From Bifiguratus adelaidae (lineage: Eukaryota > Mucoromycota > Endogonomycetes > Endogonales), in the NCBI GenBank assembly GCA_002261195.1, contig MVBO01000021.1:14322-78321 (forward strand): a stretch of DNA of 64,000 nucleotides, written 5' to 3'. Positions within the stretch are counted from its first letter, which is position 1. Every line of letters begins with the position of its first letter. Shown here in pieces: positions 24,447 to 34,896 of the stretch. Position numbers and translations under genes: made by a program. The notes beneath the pieces are model-generated. The model ran no database searches. It was not told the DNA's origin and saw only the letters and a program-made list of their open reading frames with translations.

Positions 24447-24856
24447 CTTGTCTTCGTAGGTCAAGCGGTGATAAACTACAAGCACCTCAATGCAACGCGC
24501 TCTGCCTCCATGTCCACTTACCCCACGCGCAAGACAACGGCAACTCACTCTTGGTCAGCCTTTCGACGATGTCCAAATCAAGCAAATGAATTAACGTGCC
24601 TGCTTTTGCCCGCTTGTTCGCTTTGGACTTGCGTGCTGTCTCTTTTGCTCTTGCACTTGCACTTGCACTTCCGGATGAGAGTAGAGTGAGGTGGGCTTGT
24701 GGACCTGGATAGATGTGCATGCTCAACGTCATCAGCACTCTTTGACTCTTAAACGACAGTGGCCTTTATTATCGCTCATGAAAGCACTCCTGCTTCTCGT
24801 CCTGTTTCTCTCGACGGTTCGGATACCTTGCCTTGGGGAGTTGATATAGGTCAAGC
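24447..24856. other. Divergent intergenic region, FMP27 / CCCH-RING gene
   Basis: There are 410 bases between two divergent starts. The only visible structure is a short tandem repeat of TTGCAC units around 24649-24669. No additional gene was recognised. Confidence 0.4.
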
Positions 24857-27430
24857 ATGAACAAAGGCAGAGGAAGGCGGCTTGATGATCCGAAATTAGC
24901 CCAAGCGACGCTCAATACTTCTGGTACTGGAAACTGGAATAGCTATGCAGCAGCGACAGAGGGTCGGGAGGCACGCCACAGGAATATATCCCAGCACTAC
25001 GGTGCTGAAACGCTCGAACAATATCATTCAGACGGCCGTGTACAGGATAGTATATGGCGGGCAAGCGATCGATCCGGTGGTCGAACCAAATCACGGCAGC
25101 TGCCAGGAACCCTTCATAGTCCTCCTGCACAAAACCATCCGACCTCCCCTTCAACACCGACTCGACGTCCACCTTGCAAATACTATGCACTGAACAAGTG
25201 CGCTTTTGGCAATGCTTGTGCCTTTCCGCATGTTCAACCTTCGCTTGAGCCAAATGAGGATGCGAACGGCTCAGGAACGTTGGTCAAGAGCAAATCGGTA
25301 TGTAAACGCATAGTAATAAAGAGAAGGAGGGCTACTTACCTCTCGCGCTTTCCATCTGCATAGATTCGCTGCAAGTTTTACCTTCAAGGCTACTGCTCGC
25401 GCGGCGAGGCTTGCTGGTTTCTGCATGAGCCTGCAAAATCGCAAGTATCTGATTTTGCCAATGGAAGACGTCACAGAGATTACGACCGTGGAACAGATCA
25501 CGCTCCACGGATCAAAAGTCACACTACTGCAGACTCCAGCAAGTCAGATACAGTCAAGGCCTCTGAGCCCTATGACCAATTCTCAGACACAACTGTGCGA
25601 GTGCGTTTGCCCCCAAACTCGAGAACTCGTTCTTCATCCAATATGTCGCGTTCCTCTTCTCTATCACAATCTTCATATTCGCCATCCTCCCAACATCTGC
25701 TACCACACTCAACACATAAAGTCAATTCACAAACCCAGCAACACCTTACACCATCAATACAAACACGCTATCATCGTGCTACAAAAAGTCAAGAGTCCAC
25801 TGAATCGGAGAGACTTTGTACTATTTGTTTTGAAGCGCCTGCGGTATACGGACTGCTGTGTAAGTAGAGTGCTGACAGGCCCTTGTGTGTTGCAATTGCT
25901 CATTCTTTGCGTTTGATTACTCGAACAGTATCTTGCGATCACACATTCTGTATGTCTTGCTTGATACAATGGCGACGAACGTACTCACCGGATGAGCGAT
26001 CGCCCGTATCAGCATTAGCGCACTCTTTGGACAGTATAGATGATCAATGTCCAATGTGTCGATCATCGTCAGAGATCATCGTTCCGTCCAGAACGTTACC
26101 GACTGATTCGAACCAAAAGCATCGAATAATCCAAGATTGGCGACACCATGCAAAACGTATTTGCACACCTGCCGACGTCATCAAAGGCGATTGTTTTCAT
26201 GAACCGCTTTGCTACATATCCTGGGATCCCGGTCAGCGAGGGCAAACTGATTCCAAACCTGTAGAACATCAAGAACACGAAACGAACCACATTGTTTCAC
26301 ATGATAGTCGGGCACAAAATGGCCGCCCGTCGTCACGTATAAGTGCTTGGGAGAACCAAACAGAAGGAAAAGTAACAGCGAATGACAGTATCGCTCTGCA
26401 GACTGGAAACGAGATTGATCTAAACATTGATCACATCGAGCGGGGTGTACATTCTCTGGAGATATCGACCCGAGGTCTTCGGCGTAGTCCATATGCTTCT
26501 CCGATTTCGCCACCGGCCGTACAAAGACCTTCCGAGGGCGGAAATCCACCGGCTGTAGGCTTCGCGGAAGAAAAGCAACCTGTGTCACAACTACATCGCA
26601 CGAGGGCTAACCAAAGCCCACGAAAAGAACATCCTCATGCGAACATATTCAAGGATTCACAACCTGCTGGTTCGGGAGTATTGAGCCACCACCTAGACCC
26701 AAGCGACAATGCGGTGCCATCAACGCAAGCATCGGTCGATCCAGATGATAGGCCTTCAGACTTCATCCCACCGGCTACCATGTCTATGGAAGGCTCCGAA
26801 GATAGTGCGGAAGAGAGACAGAGTCGCTCAAAGTCGCGGTCAACCAACGAGCGTAGATTGTCAAGATCTCTGGTCGGTATCCGGATTCGTCTACCCTCAA
26901 ATTCTTCAAGTGGGGAACACCCACAGGCTCATCATATATCAAAGCACGAAGAGCATGTAGGAAAAAAAGCTTCCTTTCATTCAAACGCTTTTCCAGACGA
27001 TCGGTTACGCTTAGGCCGACCATCTGCGACCAAGGAGATTTGCTCATCGACATCACCATTGGACAGGTATCCAGATAATCCGCCTTTGCCATTTCCCATT
27101 ACACGCACACGTTCCTCATCATTGCCACCACGACCGAGCACGCCTTCGAAACCGCTACGGCTGCTTCCTCGCCAGTCCAGGCACGACCATCGGCATCAAT
27201 GCTCAAATCCATTCTACTACCATGGTATACCCGCCTCTGATCCTGGCATGGAATTGGGTGTAATTGCGCCGTTGGCACTTGATGATAACGACGAAGAAGC
27301 GCTTAATCTACTTCATCAAGAGTGGGAAGAACTCTTGTACGGTAGTCTGGCCGTCGAGAAACGTGGAGAATTCGCGGAGGCGGACATGCCCAGCGACGCA
27401 TTAATATCAGTCAAGCGTGCGTCGGTATAA
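24857..27430 (+). CDS. CCCH zinc finger and RING finger protein (makorin-like E3 candidate)
   Basis: Exons are 24857-25297, 25364-25859 and 25929-27430, giving about 812 aa. Two CCCH fingers come first: 'CKYYALNKCAFGNACAFPH' and, across the first intron, 'CKFYLQGYCSRGEACWFLH'. A Ser-rich spacer follows. A RING finger is interrupted by intron 2: 'CTICFEAPAVYGLL' joins 'LSCDHTFCMSCLIQWRR', and 'CPMC' closes the zinc site. CCCH fingers before a RING is the makorin order, and such proteins are ubiquitin ligases that also bind RNA. The third makorin CCCH finger after the RING is not visible, so the match is partial. The C-terminal 430 residues are disordered, rich in Ser, Pro and Arg, ending in an acidic segment (LDDNDEEALNLLHQEWEELL). 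Substrates are unknown. Confidence 0.8.
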
Positions 27431-27589
27431 TTTTGGTAGATACCTTGTGCGCAAGCAAGCCTTGCGCTATACCCTTGTATAATACAATTACTCTATACCT
27501 GACCAAAATTTGTGGACACCTGGTGGCCTTTTTGCCGCTTACTGATCGTATCATAAGGCGAGAACAGGCAAACAAAAATGAAAGTGAAA

Positions 27590-27671
27590 TGACAACTGTA
27601 GGACTCGAACCTACGCCTCTTTCGAGACCGCAACTTGAGTGCGGCGCCTTAGACCGCTCGGCCAAGTTGCC
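27590..27671 (-). tRNA. tRNA-Leu (anticodon CAA), no intron
   Basis: The 82-nt sequence folds as a class II tRNA. The acceptor stem pairs GGCAACT with AGTTGTC (one G-U pair), the A box is TGGCCGAGCGGTCT, and the anticodon arm is CCGCA-CTCAAGT-TGCGG with anticodon CAA. A long variable arm (TCTCGAAAGAGGC) and B box GTTCGAGTCC follow. The anticodon loop is uninterrupted, so there is no intron, although this isoacceptor carries one in many eukaryotes. A run of five T about 12 bases after the 3' end (27574-27578 on the plus strand as A) can serve as the Pol III terminator. Confidence 0.95.
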
Positions 27672-28490
27672 TTCACGGAAAAATTCGGGGTGTAACTAAA
27701 TATATTCGACTTCTTTCACCTTGCCTGGGAATTCTAGCTTGCTAGAGCATGTGAGCGAATCAAAGTGACCACGTTATTCGAGGTGGTTAAAAAGACCTCT
27801 CCTCCTCCCACTTTCTTCCTTGAGTCGCAGTAAAATTCATACAGCTCTTCAGAAACAGCCTACGTTTGCCTTGTGCCTTATCATTTCACTTGGAACCTTA
27901 TCGACGTGCTGATCGACGAGCATAACGGACATGGTCAGAGGAATCCGTTATACGCGATGGTGATAAGACGATACAGGAGCACCACAGCGGTGTCATAATG
28001 ACTATTATGTGCGGGACTGGTTACCAATGGAGTCTGCATACAGTATTCACATGTGGTAGAGGCATAGCCAGTCATTCAACATAAGGACATCCTTCACATT
28101 GTCACGGATGGCTTTGACGACATTTGCGGTTGTCGCTTCATATCTGGCGTCGACACTGAATCTATCACAGATTAACAGGTTGGCTCGTTAGCTGCTCGCG
28201 ATTTGTGGCAACTTTCGTTGAACGGTGGCTCACGAGCAATACATCGGCGGAATGCTCATCAATCAATTCTTGACGCGACCACAATCTCCCTGAGTTCCTG
28301 GGGATACCGTGCGCCAATTGGGTTATGCCAGAGGTGCCTGCCGGCTCCGCTCTGGTGGGATTGGTGTCCACATAGGAGAAAATCACATTTTGTCTATCCA
28401 GGCCAAATATCGTGAGCGCGTCAGGCAGAAGCGGTCAACGCTTACCGTACGACGAATCGTTTCACGCATTATAGCAGTGCAAAAGGACAA
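27672..28490. other. Gene-poor stretch, no gene recognised
   Basis: Roughly 800 bases follow tRNA-Leu without a recognisable coding frame. Around 28405-28425 a few bases (CCAAATATCGTGAGCG) resemble the start of exon 8 of the ubiquitin protease (CCAAATATGATCGAGCG at about 38070). This may be the left edge of the degenerate copy described next, but the match is too short to be sure. Confidence 0.4.
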
Positions 28491-28499
28491 GGTATTCCT

Positions 28500-28562
28500 C
28501 GATGTGTGTCCACCAAGGTAGGTACGTCATTGTTTTTTCATTGCGCTAAAATATTATAACGA
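28500..28562 (+). pseudogene. Fragment of ubiquitin protease gene (copy A, exon 9/intron 9 junction)
   Basis: The segment GTCCACCAAGGTAGG..CGTC...TCATTG.GCTAA matches the end of exon 9 and the following intron of the intact protease gene at 38559-38605, by eye about three quarters identical over some 42 bases. It includes the splice donor. It is a DNA-level copy with the intron, not a retrocopy. It lies about 360 bases before a second copy of the same junction. Confidence 0.6.
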
Positions 28563-28721
28563 CGTCAACTACGATCCCTATAGTAAACAAGGCGTCACCG
28601 CTGTCAAAGACATAGTAGAAGGTGTAATCGATGTGTGAGAAAAGCCAAGGAGGCAAAAGACGACGTGACTGGTACATATCTTACCCACATAGAAGATATT
28701 ATGCGCAGATCGACAAAGTGA

Positions 28722-29200
28722 TTCACGAGAAACATCGAAGGTAAGAGCCATTACTCCAACCACCGAATTGCATTTTGCTGACGATGGACCAAAATCCACT
28801 CTCAAATGGAGCTGCTCAACAAAAGTGTGCGAGGACATATATGTGAATACCGGTTGCACGCTGTTTCTTCCACCAAGGTAAATCAAATACTTTGGTAGTA
28901 TTGTGTTAACTTGTCACAGGCGGACGTTAAACTCTGGTCATTATTGGACTTATATTTCCGATGCCAAGGATTCCATTTGGTGGAAATATAACCATTATAA
29001 CGTGACACAAGTTGACGGGGCAGAAGTGTTTGCGGATAACAGAGAAAGACACAATGGAGAAGAAGGCGGAGCTAAGCCCCAGTTTTCCCGGTCCTTGTAA
29101 AATCCACAGGAAAGTTCATCTCAAGTGTCTCAGCAGTCTTAAAACCATTGAATTAAAGAAGAAGCAGAGATCTGATTGATACCGTGCACCGGGGAGGGAG
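28722..29200 (+). pseudogene. Degenerate 3' portion of ubiquitin protease gene (copy B)
   Basis: This stretch parallels 38400-38890 of the intact UBP2-like gene in order. GAGAAACATCGAAGGTAAGAG matches the exon 8 end and its donor (one or two differences). CCACCAAGGTA at about 28871 matches the exon 9 donor. The catalytic-His exon follows ('SGHYWTYISDAKDSIWWKYN' against 'YGHYWIYIYDFKDSKWLKYN'), then 'AEVFADN' and GAAGCAGAG.ATCTGATTGATACCGTGC. Frames are broken and stops interrupt the exons, so it cannot make a protease. The intron positions are retained, which shows a segmental duplication followed by decay. No catalytic Cys box copy was seen. Confidence 0.8.
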
Positions 29201-30207
29201 GCTAATGTCTGAAGATGCTTCAAGAGGCACCCGTAAGAATGCAAGTAGCAGATAACCACCTAGAAGGTCGAGCAAATAGGGTTCGCCGAGGAGGAAAATT
29301 TCGTGATCGTCCACAGGTTCGAGACACCCATGTTGTTACCAGCTACTTGTCGCTCTATGGTGTGGCCGTTGCAGCTCTTGGAGACCGAAACGATTACGTT
29401 GTTGGTCGCTCACGTTTGCAGCAACTGTTTCTTCACCAATTGAAATGGCGAAGAGTGTGGCTGCGCTCGGCAACTTCCAGGGCATGATCAATATGTTGGT
29501 GGCTTACTCCTGTCTGGGGGAGCTCGAACTGCCAAAGGAAAGCAACAACACTCAACTTCCCAAGGATTTTCGAAATAGGGAAGCTGCATTGCCAACGACA
29601 GTACCAGCAGATTATTCTCCGACGAAGACATGAGTTTTTCCACAGCGAGAAAGTTGCAAAAGTCGATACGCCCTTTGTTCAATCAACCCCAAGTTTGGCT
29701 CGGATAAACAAGAAGTATCAACGCAGACAGGATCTTCGTTTTTCTTAGCAAAATTTGCACTTTCCTGGCACTCTTCCATATACGCACCTTTTATGTTACC
29801 ATCACTACTTCAAATGTCGAAATGTTGAGATCGAATCTGACATCGGCCCGAAGAAAGAAGGGGTCCGATCCCGTTATGGTTTTTTTTCCATCACGCTAAC
29901 CTGAGCGGAGAAAGGGCCTGTCACAATTGTCGCGCTCGCTGCGCATCCGCATATGCCGCATCGGCTCCAGACACCTCTTATTTCTTACAGAGGTCGATTG
30001 TTGCGAGATATTTGACTTCCGCTGCCTTCGGAGAGCCTAGCCTAGTATGTGGCAAACTTGCACGGAAAGACTGTATTGGAACCACAGATACTCCGTTCTC
30101 TGCTTGACATCGAGTTTAGGTGAAGCAGATACGCAATCAATAAGAGCTTTATGTATGGAATAGGAAGCACTTGTAGTACAGGAAGGATTGATACTCGATA
30201 CAATGGT
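29201..30207. other. Gene-poor stretch after the protease remnant
   Basis: About 1 kb with two short open stretches (29215-29487 and 29445-29633). Their translations match no family I know and show no clear splice partners. They may be further decayed sequence. Nothing else is supported. Confidence 0.35.
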
Positions 30208-30932
30208 CTACTTGAATCCAGTCAAAAAGGATATCAAGAGTACCGCAAAGCCCAGGCCGAGGGAGAACACGCTAAAGACAATGTCTACCCATCTAGAATC
30301 CAAAGCGACGATGAGAGTACCCCACGCAAGTGTCGTCGCCAGAAATCTTTGCATGTCAAAGTCAGACAAAGTCGCAGGATTTGATACACTTACATCCAAG
30401 CCACGATTTCCACGCCGAGGGTGAGACTTTGACTGAAGCTATTGACCACAAGCGCGCAGACTAAAGCCAAGAGATTATCCCGGACAATGGTGTACGCTGC
30501 CGGTAGACGTTGAGCGTACTGGGCGTATCTATACGGAGGGGTCGTGACGGCTTGCGTGCCATCTATCCTCGGGGTTGTGTCATTATTCCAGGAGTCTTCG
30601 ATATCATTGGGAGCCTCGAGGCCTTCTTCCGTAGGAGCATTTGGCTTACCAGTGCCATTAGCATGCACACCTCCCAAGGGCCCGTGACCATCGGCATAAG
30701 GTAGTCGTGGTGCCAAAGACAAGGCAAGTGGTCTGGCAGTAGGCAGTGTTACACATCGTGGATTGAGTGTTGCCACCTACCTCAAGAGGAAGCAAATCAG
30801 CCACAGAACGACGGCAGCAATCCAATAAAGGCGTTGATGGCTGTCCAGCGTTATGCCTGACGCCGTCAGTTGAGTGTCGGTCTGCGGCGAGAGAAAACCG
30901 TTTGGATCTAGCACACTAGCGTTGGTGCTCAT
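30208..30932 (-). CDS. Hypothetical multi-pass membrane protein
   Basis: Exons are 30932-30781, 30732-30394 and 30346-30208, joined by GT-AG introns in consistent phases, giving about 209 aa. Hydrophobic segments: 'LYWIAAVVLWLICFLL' at about residues 35-50, 'NLLALVCALVVNSFSQSL' at about 138-155, and a long double segment 'IFLATTLAWGTLIVAL' and 'VDIVFSVFSLGLGFAVLLISF' at the C-terminus. That makes about four membrane helices. Between helices 1 and 2 is a polar, Asn- and Pro-rich loop. I do not recognise the family and assign no function. Confidence 0.6.
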
Positions 30933-31462
30933 ATCTTCAATCCCGATGCAATGGGGACCATTGCCACATCTTATACTGTGCGCTCTCCAACATCTGAGAC
31001 ATGCATGCAACTTGTCGTCCCTGAGGCCCTCGACCCTTGATCAAAAAGCCATCACCTCCCTATCAACACATTCATGTGTTCAAAAGGGCGTGATGAAAAT
31101 GCTCTCGAGATCTCTTCCCAAAAATCTCAAAGCGCATTTCGTGTAACAACCTCTCTAACGTCAAAACGGTGCTTTTACGCGGAAAGCTCTCCGACAGCCC
31201 GAAGACTTATAAACAAGGAGGTATGACCTCAAGCTCTGCATCGCTTGGTCACAGGTAATTTGTCACGTTTTTTGCAACATTGATTCGTGAATTATCAGGG
31301 ATGATGTTTGTTCATCATTTTGGTGCAATTCATCAATAGGTATGAATAGAAACGTTGTACGGCGGCCGGTCTACCCACATCTGATATGATTATGCAATAG
31401 GATGGCGCACTTGAGTGTTTGTGATCCTCCTGCACATCCTTTTCCTCCATCTCGCATATGTG
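30933..31462. other. Divergent intergenic region
   Basis: There are 530 bases between the divergent membrane-protein gene and the TIS11-like gene. A TATA-like TATAAACAAGG occurs near 31207, about 250 bases before the downstream ATG. No further gene was seen. Confidence 0.4.
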
Positions 31463-32188
31463 ATGTTTGAACAACCAGCGGTAGTCCCACGCAAAAGCAT
31501 CCTTTTCCTTTCATCAGACACCATCGCTTCAGCTTCGGCTCAGCGACACATGCATCTGATGCATGAGCGCATACCATCTCCATTGCCGCACATTCCTGCT
31601 AAGCCGACTCAAAAATATCTGCAACCGTCATTCGCTCGCAGCACAGCGTCATTTGGCGAAGACATCTATCAGGAGACGGACATTGGTAGTCCTTGTCCTT
31701 ATTCGGATGAGGAACTCGCATTTTGGGTTGACAAGTTGACTTCATGTCCCGCGGACGATGAAATTTCATGGTCGCTCCAAACATCAAGACAGGTCCGACC
31801 GGCCCAAATGAAGACTGGCATGGAGCATCCAGCCGAATCGATCACCATCCCTACGTTGCCCACCCGACGCTGGAGTGATCCAATACCAGGACAATCCACA
31901 CGACTTCACAAGCCGGAACTCGTCAAAACCGAGTTATGCCATGCCTTCGAAACAGGCCAACCCTGTCCCTATGGAATCCGATGCTTTTACGCTCATGGCA
32001 AGGACGAGTTGAGACCTATCATCCGATCGCCTCAATACAAAACAAAAATGTGCCGCTCCTTTATTCTATGGGGACATTGTCCATACGGCCACAAGTGCCT
32101 CTTTCGCCATGGTATCAATGATGTTCCAATGCTCGAGCAAAGTTCTCCCACCTCCTCACTCTCCTCGTCTCTCCAATCACTGCCTTGA
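31463..32188 (+). CDS. Tandem CCCH zinc finger mRNA-decay factor (TIS11/Zfs1/Cth type)
   Basis: This is a single exon of 241 codons; the ATG at 31463 is the first methionine. The C-terminal third holds two CCCH fingers with the lead-in and spacing of tristetraprolin-type proteins: 'LVKTELCHAFETGQPCPYG' with CFYAHG, then, about 18 residues later, 'YKTKMCRSFILWGHCPYGHK' with CLFRHG. These tandem fingers bind UAUUUA-type AU-rich elements in mRNA 3' ends and recruit deadenylation. The N-terminal part is low-complexity and poorly conserved. It ends in a Ser-rich tail shortly after finger 2. The gene lacks introns, unlike most neighbours. Target mRNAs cannot be read from the sequence. Confidence 0.88.
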   Translation: MFEQPAVVPRKSILFLSSDTIASASAQRHMHLMHERIPSPLPHIPAKPTQKYLQPSFARSTASFGEDIYQETDIGSPCPYSDEELAFWVDKLTSCPADDEISWSLQTSRQVRPAQMKTGMEHPAESITIPTLPTRRWSDPIPGQSTRLHKPELVKTELCHAFETGQPCPYGIRCFYAHGKDELRPIIRSPQYKTKMCRSFILWGHCPYGHKCLFRHGINDVPMLEQSSPTSSLSSSLQSLP

Positions 32189-32330
32189 AACGCGTATTTT
32201 ACCCTAACCCTATATGTGACAGCAGGGCTCTTTTTGCTGACGACTCGCTCCTCTCCTTTGGCCTGCTTGTCTCACTCCTTCTCTTGCCTCTCTTTTGCGC
32301 TCTTTCTGTACACTTGAGTACCTTGTTGCA

Positions 32331-33744
32331 ATGTACAACCGTATGCAAGGACCTTCTCAAGTTGTGCTTCCGTTTAATTCACTGACTCACTCACCACATC
32401 AACATTTTCATAATCCTGCGCACGAAAGTGGTCTTTGGAATCGACCTGTACTGTCAACACAGCGAATGAAGTCTTTCAGCATACAAACGGGGGACAATAT
32501 GCCCAGAGGTAGGTTTTGAATCCATGATTGCGGGATTAGATTGGGACCCTTGCCTTGTGGCAGGGGACTCGCTATGCTTGTCACGCCAGGTGGCGTCTCA
32601 ATCTGTGAGGGTTGCCTATATCAGCAAATATTCACACCGTCTTGTATTAAAGGTCGGAAGAGAAGGGCCTCTGGTGACTCTGATTCTAGCGATACCCAGA
32701 TGCAAACAGCATCCGCCGCCAAGTCTGATGATATGAATACTGCACATTCACCTTCAAGGCAGTCGTCGGTCAACTCTTTTCATAACTTTGCTAGCTCCAA
32801 CCGCACAAAGCATGAAGGGATGCTAGGAACTGAGGGAGGAGGCGTGAAGAAGATCAGGCGAGATCAAAGCAAGGCTTTCCCGATTTCCAAGCTGTTAGGT
32901 AGGTGCTTCAGTCATGCGTGTGTGCCACAAATTTACAGTGACGTTTATTTTAGCCACCATGGACAAGCAAGAACTCCTTACGTTACTCAACAACCTTATT
33001 GATACCCATCCCGACCTACAAAGCGAAATAGAAGCCAGCATCCCCAGACCCACCTTGCAGAGCGTGACATCGGTCATCGTCGGCTTAGAAAAGAAAATGA
33101 ACGACAGTTTTCCATATTCCAAGTCCGGACCTGGCAAAGACAATTATAGCTTTAATCGAGTGCGGCCGGCGCTGGCAGAGCTTGTGGTAAGTTGCAGAAC
33201 GACCGGGAAATTTGTAGATTGTTTATTCACATAATGCAACTATTAGGAGGCTATCCTATCTTACGCAACGCATTTCACATCATCAGAAGAATTCCCGACG
33301 ACGACATTTTCTTTCTTGCATGTTGCAACTACTGTGGCGCATCGATTGCCCGAGTGGGATACACCATCCAACAATGAGATGAAGCGAGAGCTGTATCAAA
33401 AATTAGCTCACTTTTGGAGGGCAGCTATCCAGGATGCTGCCAGCAAGCTATCGGAAGGCAAGATTTACGGGCAACAAGTTGTCGGAGAATGGGCGAGGAA
33501 GTAAGTGACATCTCTTGTCGGCATATTGCTTGCAGATTCCTAATGCATGGTCTGTAGTCTCGCCCATCATAACAACGAGTCGCAGAATGCTTTCGCCGCG
33601 GCGGTTGAAGAATTTACGAACAGTCTCGGATGGATAATTGGTATATACCCTCCACAAGCTTCGCAAACATTTCCAAAAGGGTTATTTTCATCCAATGACA
33701 GAGACTACGCATCAAGGGGATATTTACGAGTGGAAACGGATTAG
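32331..33744 (+). CDS. STS1: Cut8/Sts1 nuclear proteasome tethering factor
   Basis: Exons are 32331-32508, 32590-32898, 32954-33186, 33247-33500 and 33558-33744, giving about 386 aa. Cut8/Sts1 holds 26S proteasomes at the nuclear envelope. The N-terminal 160 residues are variable and basic (KGRKRRASGDSDSSD; GGGVKKIRRDQSK), like the Lys-rich segment that is ubiquitinated in Cut8. The conserved core begins at 'MDKQELLTLLNNLIDTHPDL', continues with 'IPRPTLQSVTSVI', 'SFPYSKSGPGKDNYSFNRVRP', 'FLHVATTVAHRLPEWDTP' and 'AASKLSEGKIYG', and ends at 'SLGWIIG'. The first intron (32509-32589) is the least certain: the acceptor at 32588-32589 was chosen because it alone keeps the phase. The others are clear GT-AG. 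Confidence 0.88.
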
Positions 33745-33935
33745 ACCAATTCAAATTGTCGGAGCTTTCAGAGTGCATATATCTTTACATTGTAAAAGAA
33801 GCCTTGTTCATTGTAATTCATCAGGACGATATAGCTTTCATATTAGGTTGAAAAGGTGAAACAAAAAAGCAATGTCGCGAGTATGAGAATGTTGAATTTG
33901 CAAGAACCTGCGAGACAAGACCGCGCGATTTGGGG

Positions 33936-34411
33936 TTAGAGAGTGGCCACTTTTGGCTGGTCGATTTGCGTTTGCGGGACGTCGTGGCCTGGTTCCGACC
34001 GCGCCTGGGCATCGTAAGAGCTAGGTTCCTGGACTTGCTGCGTCTCGGTATGCACTGCTGTGTCTTGCTGTGCCCTCTGTCCTTCAGTCGCCTCGGTCGG
34101 CGAAGACTTCTCATGCCGAAATACGTTCTTGACCTTTTGAGCGAGTTCATTGGCTTTGCCTGCGACCCGCTGCTCAAAATCGTCAATCTTCTGGTTCAAC
34201 GCTGCAGCAGCTTGACTTGATTTCTCCTTGACTCTTGACGCCGATGATTTGGATGCCTCGCGGTTTTCCGGTTGACTTTCTTCACTTGGCCGTGCGGTTT
34301 CGGTTTCCGGCACCGTGGCATGCTCCTACAATAGTCTTTAACTTGCCTACCTTTCCCTGAATGTCTACGTGCCTGTTCTGTCGGTGCTTGTCGCACAACG
34401 TGTTCATCCAT
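33936..34411 (-). CDS. Small charged, coiled-coil-like hypothetical protein
   Basis: A likely two-exon gene, 34411-34351 and 34279-33936, giving about 134 aa. The intron 34350-34280 (GTAGGC...GTGAAG) fits the phases, but its donor and acceptor are not strong, so the 5' part is uncertain. The protein is hydrophilic and rich in Glu, Lys, Gln, Ser and Ala. A helical region (AAAALNQKIDDFEQRVAGKA and on through NELAQKVKNVF) resembles LEA-like or hydrophilin stress proteins in composition only. The tail is rich in Gln, Thr and Pro. The gene is convergent with STS1, with 191 bases between the stops. Function is not assigned. Confidence 0.5.
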
Positions 34412-34574
34412 GTTCTGCCCAAAAAGATGACTCCTCGTCCAAGAAAAAGCTTAAAGCGAATGGAACTTTATCCTTCCAGGTCACCTCCATTGCCTGAGAC
34501 TGGACAACCCGCATGATATTGACTACAGTGAGCTAAGTTCACAAAATACATTCGACAAGGAATCGCAAAAATAA

Positions 34575-34647
34575 TGGAGAATCGGGGTATCGATCCCCGT
34601 GCCTCTCGCATGCTAAGCGAGCGCTCTACCACTTGAGCTAATTCCCC
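34575..34647 (-). tRNA. tRNA-Ala (anticodon AGC)
   Basis: A 73-nt cloverleaf. The acceptor 5' strand is GGGGAAT and its 3' partner ATTCTCC. The A box is TAGCTCAAGTGG, the anticodon arm CTCGC-TTAGCAT-GCGAG reads AGC, and the B box is GATCGATACC. Five T immediately after the gene (plus-strand A run 34567-34571) form a terminator. An AACCCTAA motif lies at 34698-34705, 51 bases upstream, at nearly the same distance as in the tRNA-Ala(CGC) gene. Confidence 0.96.
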
Positions 34648-34697
34648 TTTAGTTGAGGTTCTCTCAAGGCAGTAAAATATATCGTTTCATATAATTG

Positions 34698-34705
34698 AAC
34701 CCTAA
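34698..34705 (-). promoter_or_regulatory. AACCCTA (telo-box-like) element upstream of tRNA-Ala(AGC)
   Basis: AACCCTAA on the plus strand, i.e. TTAGGGTT in the direction of the tRNA gene, 51 bases before its 5' end. A related element stands 49 bases before the other tRNA-Ala. A regulatory role is inference from position only. Confidence 0.35.
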
Positions 34706-34896
34706 TCCTGAAAATCATTCTTCGCCGCGAAAACAGTTCATTTTTGCACATATGACTCCCGTAAACGTGGCAAGCAATGGCTAAAATTACCCTTGTTTGG
34801 ACTGGCTTACTTCAGTTCTTCCAACTACCCATGTTATAGAGGAAAGAGTTGTTATACTCAAGATTCACAGAAACGAGCGCGATGCCAATTTTGTCC

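Noticed and set aside
24649-24669. Short tandem repeat of TTGCAC
   Set aside because: About three copies only; nothing suggests more than a simple-sequence tract.
32201-32212. ACCCTAACCCTA, resembling a telomere repeat
   Set aside because: Fewer than two full units inside a gene-dense region; more likely a telo-box-like promoter motif or chance than a telomere.
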